In this document: piece by piece, positions 7,014-10,864 of the stretch
How positions within the stretch are numbered: the stretch's first letter is position 1
How the letters are laid out: each line of letters opens with the position of its first letter
Assembly (NCBI GenBank): GCA_016839875.1
Contig: JAEOTK010000022.1
Location: 1 to 10,864, forward strand
Length of the DNA stretch: 10,864 bases
Direction: 5' to 3'
Origin: Candidatus Heimdallarchaeota archaeon
Lineage (GTDB): Archaea > Asgardarchaeota > Heimdallarchaeia > Heimdallarchaeales > Heimdallarchaeaceae
Translations under genes and position numbers: made by a program
The notes under the pieces: model-generated
Seen by the model: only the letters and a program-made list of their open reading frames with translations
Database searches by the model: none
What the model was told of the DNA's origin: nothing

Positions 7014-9788
7014 TTAACTATAAGTAAAACCATAAAATCCTGTATAGTTCCAGAAGTTAGTTTGTCTTGTGATATTGACGGAACTTCCAAACATCGGAGA
7101 GAGGGAATAATTTATTTCTTCGATAATTCCAAAGTAATCTTCATAGACTATTGAAATATCGATATATGAAATCAGAGTTGTTTCTAGTGGTAAACTGAGT
7201 AAGTGTACCCTTGTAAATTCTTCAATCACAGGTTTAAGTTCACTATAAAAAATAGTCTCTGTACTTAACGTACTATTTGACAAAGTTGTGTAACCAGTTT
7301 CTATGCTTACATTTACAGGTTGTGTACTTGGAACCCCAGTTAGATCCAATAAAGCATCTATAGTAGAAGTATTTGCATTCACTTGAACAGAGTTAGGGTT
7401 AGAAGCAAGAAGGCTTTCTTTATCAGTCCCACCAACAATCTGAATATCAACAGGCCCAATAAATGGTTCATAAGAATTTAATGTAAACATAATATATTCC
7501 GAATTCGTGAATCTCAAATCGAAATAGAGATTGGTATATAAGAAACGGTATATGAAATAATGCCAGTAGTATTCAACTAGGAAAGCTGGATACCAATCAT
7601 TTGTGGTATTTAGAGTAACAAAGATAGCTACATTATAGGTTTCAAAGAATCCTAACATTTTAGTGACATTTTTTACACTCAAAGGAAACGTAGTATTCCC
7701 AAGTCCCGAATCTTTGATTAAACTTAGCATGAACATATCAATAACTGGTTGCGATGCATAATATTCCAAACCGGGGGTGTTTATCGTTAAGACAACTTGA
7801 TCATCAGAAAAACCCAATCGATTAATTGCATCAACTAATTCCATATAATCAGCTCTCGTATAGTAACAGTACTCACTCTGAAACGCATTCAAATCAAATT
7901 TTACGTAAATAAGTAGAGCTGCTTGAGCACCAAATGGAACAAAGAAAAGTATGAATATTAGGAATCCAGATAATATTTTTCTATAATTGAATTTCTTTGA
8001 ATAAATTTGTGAAAAGCTAAATTTCATTTCTTTCTCTTTCCAAATCAGGAAAATCGTGAAAAGAGTAAATAGTATGATATAACCAATAAGTGAACCAATT
8101 TTATAATGAGCTAAATACCACCTAAGGTGAAAATCCTCACTTATAATTTCAAAGGGCATTATCGGATAAAGTGACAAATAAGCACTAGCAATGATAAAAA
8201 TAATTGCCAAAAAACCATCTCTATCTTTACCATCTCTTTTGTTAAAAAAGTCAATAAGAGATACTAGTCCAACCACAAAAACGATGGTTAAAGGAACAAT
8301 TATAGGCGACATATATCTTATAGAACCTTTGGCAAAAAATCCCTGCCAAAATACAAAGAAGAAAACGACCCACAATAGCAATTCATTGTGTTTGTTATTA
8401 GATTTAACTAAACCTATGATTTTGAATATAGCCCAGGTTCCAGCAAACATAGTAGCAATCAAAATTGAGAATGATGATGAAATAAAGGTTGCAGTGTGAG
8501 CATTTTCTAAATATGTCTCTGTAGCAGGTAAAGCTATCCCAGGCCATTTAAGACTAATCTGGTTATATTGAACATTCACGTAAAGATCGAATAATATATC
8601 TCTGACTCCAGGGATTGTAAGAATGTATAAACCCCACAGGATTCCTATAGCTAGAGGTAGGAAATATATTCCTGAGATAAAACCCCATCTTTTAATAGAA
8701 AACTGTAAGGTTTTGCTTTTGAAGACTAAATAAATACAATAAATGGAGAGTAGTCCAATTAAGATACCTGTTCCCAAATAAATATCAAAAATTGATTTCC
8801 GAATTAACTGGACGGAAAAACCTGTGATAATTAGGACACGAAGTATCTTTCCAATTTTATCAGATGGCATTGCAACAAACAGTACAATTGGTATAATGAA
8901 CCCACTAACTTTGCTGAGAATACACCCACTGAGTGAGAGAGAAACTAGAAGTGCAAGATATAACTTGTTTTTCGTTTTCTCTTCTTTGAAGAACCTTCTG
9001 AAGAAATAGAAGGCGGCAGTCGTAAAGAACATGACATAGGTTTCTTGATAATATTGAAACTCATATACTAAGAAAAACACAAAAGGAGTTGCTAAGAAAG
9101 CTATTGAAGCTATCAACCCATTACGTTTAGTAAATCCTTCAAATCTTGCAATTTTGTAACAAAGAAAAGCAGTTCCTGCCAGATACATAAGAGGAACTAG
9201 ATGTAGCATTTCGGATTGTGTAACATAAAAAACGAATGAGTATAATAGGACATTCAGAGGAGGTTTAAATTGAGGGTAGAAATTCAATTCATTGATTTCT
9301 CCCAGTTGACCCGTTATATAAACCCTGAATGAATTCGGAAGATAAAAGTGAAGAAAATCCCAACCTCTAAGAGGATAGATAAGACCTTGAAGAGTATAGA
9401 AGAATATCATTAGTAAAACTACTATAAGCAACAAAGTTTCTACCGATTTTGCAAGTTTCTTTCTTTCACTAAGAACAATACTGGGGAGCTTCCTTCTAAT
9501 CCACATGTATACTTTGAAGACTAGATATGCTAAACCAACAGCAAAATAGATGTAAACAAATCGCTCAAGTATTCTACTACTATCAATTCTATCAGCTAAA
9601 ATCCCAACGGCTAGCATTGGTATAATTAGGGATATTGTACCTAAGATTAATGATTCAAGAAGATATTCGAGTAAGGAATCAGAGGTCTTTATTTTAAGGA
9701 TCCATTTCTTAAGCAAATCTACCTCTAAAGAACCAACTGCTAAAATGGAAATTATTGGAAGAATGATTCTTGTATCTATTACTTCCAT
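7014..9788 (-). CDS. GT-C membrane glycosyltransferase (GT39/PMT-like) with outer C-terminal domain
   Basis: 924 residues. The GT-C core starts with a segment at 116-138 followed by GWDFLHFYLP (142-151), where Asp144 matches the catalytic Asp in the first outer loop of ArnT/PMT enzymes. Further family-like features are YPQFKPPLN (171-179), YYQETY (246-251), LSKVSG (291-296) and RYMSP (491-495). Roughly a dozen segments span 45-625. Two or three segments (within 1-97) precede the usual first one, which is unusual. Residues about 630-924 form a soluble, beta-rich outer domain with several N-X-S/T sites. These enzymes move a sugar from a polyprenyl-phosphate carrier to a protein, lipid or glycan on the outer face; donor and acceptor are not readable here. 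GAGGAA (9800-9795) lies 6 bases before ATG 9788. It follows the GT2 gene by 3 bases, in one operon. It ends 10 bases from the convergent permease stop. Confidence 0.83.
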   Translation of the reverse strand: MEVIDTRIILPIISILAVGSLEVDLLKKWILKIKTSDSLLEYLLESLILGTISLIIPMLAVGILADRIDSSRILERFVYIYFAVGLAYLVFKVYMWIRRKLPSIVLSERKKLAKSVETLLLIVVLLMIFFYTLQGLIYPLRGWDFLHFYLPNSFRVYITGQLGEINELNFYPQFKPPLNVLLYSFVFYVTQSEMLHLVPLMYLAGTAFLCYKIARFEGFTKRNGLIASIAFLATPFVFFLVYEFQYYQETYVMFFTTAAFYFFRRFFKEEKTKNKLYLALLVSLSLSGCILSKVSGFIIPIVLFVAMPSDKIGKILRVLIITGFSVQLIRKSIFDIYLGTGILIGLLSIYCIYLVFKSKTLQFSIKRWGFISGIYFLPLAIGILWGLYILTIPGVRDILFDLYVNVQYNQISLKWPGIALPATETYLENAHTATFISSSFSILIATMFAGTWAIFKIIGLVKSNNKHNELLLWVVFFFVFWQGFFAKGSIRYMSPIIVPLTIVFVVGLVSLIDFFNKRDGKDRDGFLAIIFIIASAYLSLYPIMPFEIISEDFHLRWYLAHYKIGSLIGYIILFTLFTIFLIWKEKEMKFSFSQIYSKKFNYRKILSGFLIFILFFVPFGAQAALLIYVKFDLNAFQSEYCYYTRADYMELVDAINRLGFSDDQVVLTINTPGLEYYASQPVIDMFMLSLIKDSGLGNTTFPLSVKNVTKMLGFFETYNVAIFVTLNTTNDWYPAFLVEYYWHYFIYRFLYTNLYFDLRFTNSEYIMFTLNSYEPFIGPVDIQIVGGTDKESLLASNPNSVQVNANTSTIDALLDLTGVPSTQPVNVSIETGYTTLSNSTLSTETIFYSELKPVIEEFTRVHLLSLPLETTLISYIDISIVYEDYFGIIEEINYSLSPMFGSSVNITRQTNFWNYTGFYGFTYS

Positions 9789-9791
9789 AGT

Positions 9792-10862
9792 TTATTCCTC
9801 ATATTCTTTTTCAACATCAGCAGCAGTTTTGGTTGCTGCGAACCTTCTCATTAAATCTAATTGTCTAAAATGTGTAAGTGTGATAATTATTGGTATTGTT
9901 ATGGAAATAGCTGCAATGATAAACCAGCCAAATAAAGCATTACCATCTCTTAATGTTTCCCAACTAGCTATGTAATATAAAACTGATAAACCTAAAAGTC
10001 CCAAAGACCAAATTGTGTACTTGAGCTTTTGACTCATTTTTCCCATGGTAATTGTCTTTTCTTTAACTGTTCTATCAAAATCCTTCTTGACACCAAACAA
10101 GGCACTTAAAACAGCCCAAACTAGGAAGGATTGTGCTGTAAGCATTAGCATATAAAATGCACCAATTGTCCATAACATTCCAAAAAATCCACGTAATCTG
10201 ATCATTCTATCTTCTTTTTCTTCTCTTCTCCAAGCTACTAATGCCATAACTAAACTGGCAAATGAAATTAAAACTGGAGCAAGTAATAGAAGAGGTATAG
10301 TTTGAGCTAAATCAGGCCTAATAAATTCTATTCCTGTTTTATACATTATATAGAGTAAAAGATTAACAAACCAGATTGCAACACCTATAATTGGTGTAGA
10401 AATTGTACTCAATATATCTACTTTGTTAATGAATGAATTTTTCCCTCTAAGGATTTTGAAAAGTCTTTTACGGAATATTGCAGTAATTCCATTAGTCCAT
10501 CTCCAAACCTGGTTAATCATACTGATGGGATTCCAAGGAACTAGGCCCTTGGAACAAACCTCATGAATATAACTAGTCTTGAACCCAGCTGACATAAGAG
10601 CAAATGATGTATCTGTATCTTCAGCTAAAGTATCATCATAAAATCCACCAAATTTCTTCAATAGATCTGCACGAAACATTCCTGTAGTTCCTGCAAAAAT
10701 CACACCTCCTCTTGTTCCTCTACTCTTTTGATAGATATGGAAAAATTGAGTATGGATATATGCACTACTTCTCATCAAATAATTATCTTGATTGACAAAC
10801 ATTGGTTTTCCTTGCACTAATATAATGTCATCAGAAACGAAACCAGATAAACAAGTTCGTAT
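9792..10862 (-). CDS. Membrane-bound GT2 glycosyltransferase, N-terminus beyond window
   Basis: The frame is open to the right edge (first whole codon at 10862), so 356 C-terminal residues are visible; a GTG at 10817 is internal, not the start. VSDDIILVQGKP (residues 9-20 of the fragment) fits the stretch after the second catalytic Asp in processive GT2 enzymes. FAGTTGMFR (56-64), AED (80-82, catalytic base, usually TED) and QVWRW (118-122, the QxxRW motif) follow in the expected order. About five membrane segments (150-172, 189-211, 225-255, 283-301, 309-330) and GVKKDFDRTVK (257-267) complete a cellulose-synthase or N-acetylglucosaminyltransferase-like layout. It uses a nucleotide sugar on the cytoplasmic side; the product may be a glycan chain or a sugar-lipid. 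The GT-A donor-binding half with the DXD is outside the window. The last residues are charged (EKEYEE). It is upstream partner of the GT-C gene, with a TAA-to-ATG gap of 3 bases. Confidence 0.87.
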   Translation of the reverse strand: MRTCLSGFVSDDIILVQGKPMFVNQDNYLMRSSAYIHTQFFHIYQKSRGTRGGVIFAGTTGMFRADLLKKFGGFYDDTLAEDTDTSFALMSAGFKTSYIHEVCSKGLVPWNPISMINQVWRWTNGITAIFRKRLFKILRGKNSFINKVDILSTISTPIIGVAIWFVNLLLYIMYKTGIEFIRPDLAQTIPLLLLAPVLISFASLVMALVAWRREEKEDRMIRLRGFFGMLWTIGAFYMLMLTAQSFLVWAVLSALFGVKKDFDRTVKEKTITMGKMSQKLKYTIWSLGLLGLSVLYYIASWETLRDGNALFGWFIIAAISITIPIIITLTHFRQLDLMRRFAATKTAADVEKEYEE

Positions 10863-10864
10863 AA

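Noticed and set aside
6954..7154. A 66-residue plus-strand frame bridging the permease and GT-C 3' ends
   Set aside because: It overlaps the coding ends of two strong genes in other frames, has no ribosome site and no recognisable features.
8191..8499. Plus-strand frames inside the GT-C gene (also 8824-9009 and 9745-9975)
   Set aside because: They are antisense shadows of membrane-segment codons and lack ribosome sites.
10801..10817. GTG at 10817 as the start of the GT2 gene
   Set aside because: The frame stays open upstream to the window edge, and the residues there continue the GT2 pattern before VQGKP, so the gene is cut by the window and does not start here.

Overview
The window looks archaeal and is AT-rich. 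Before the gene at 1644 there is a textbook BRE plus TATA element (GAAAC then TTTTATAT) instead of bacterial -35/-10 boxes. Shine-Dalgarno-like sites precede most genes. The surface-exposed protein parts are rich in N-X-S/T sites, as expected of archaeal N-glycosylated proteins. The first complete gene starts with a domain whose strand/helix order fits the longin fold. Longin domains are notably common in Asgard archaea, so an Asgard lineage is the best guess; this is inference, because no rRNA or other phylogenetic marker is present.

Layout: (1) 1-113, the 3' end of an unidentified gene. (2) 227-1549, a longin-like cytoplasmic domain joined to about seven membrane segments. (3) 1644-7003, a two-gene operon with a 1-base overlap that encodes two FtsX/MacB-type ABC permeases. 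The first has normal size (390 aa). The second (1395 aa) carries about 1000 extra residues of beta-rich, Ig-like and carboxypeptidase-regulatory-like modules in its extracytoplasmic loop. No ABC ATPase is present. (4) On the minus strand and convergent with the operon, 10862-7014, two glycosyltransferase genes 3 bases apart: a membrane GT2 enzyme, cut by the window edge, followed by a GT-C (GT39/PMT-like) enzyme of 924 aa with a large C-terminal outer domain. The stop codons of the converging units are separated by only 10 bases.

The common theme is the cell envelope. The permease pair is probably driven by an ATPase encoded elsewhere and would work on an extracytoplasmic substrate through a very long outer arm. 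The glycosyltransferase pair probably builds or transfers a lipid-linked sugar to the outer face. The longin-membrane protein could be a docking site for a cytoplasmic partner such as a small GTPase. A functional link between these units is suggested only by adjacency.

The non-coding DNA is short (114-226, 1550-1643, 7004-7013). The second gap holds a hairpin/T-tract terminator, a strong promoter and an inverted repeat overlapping the TATA box. No tRNA, rRNA, CRISPR array, insertion sequence or riboswitch was recognised.
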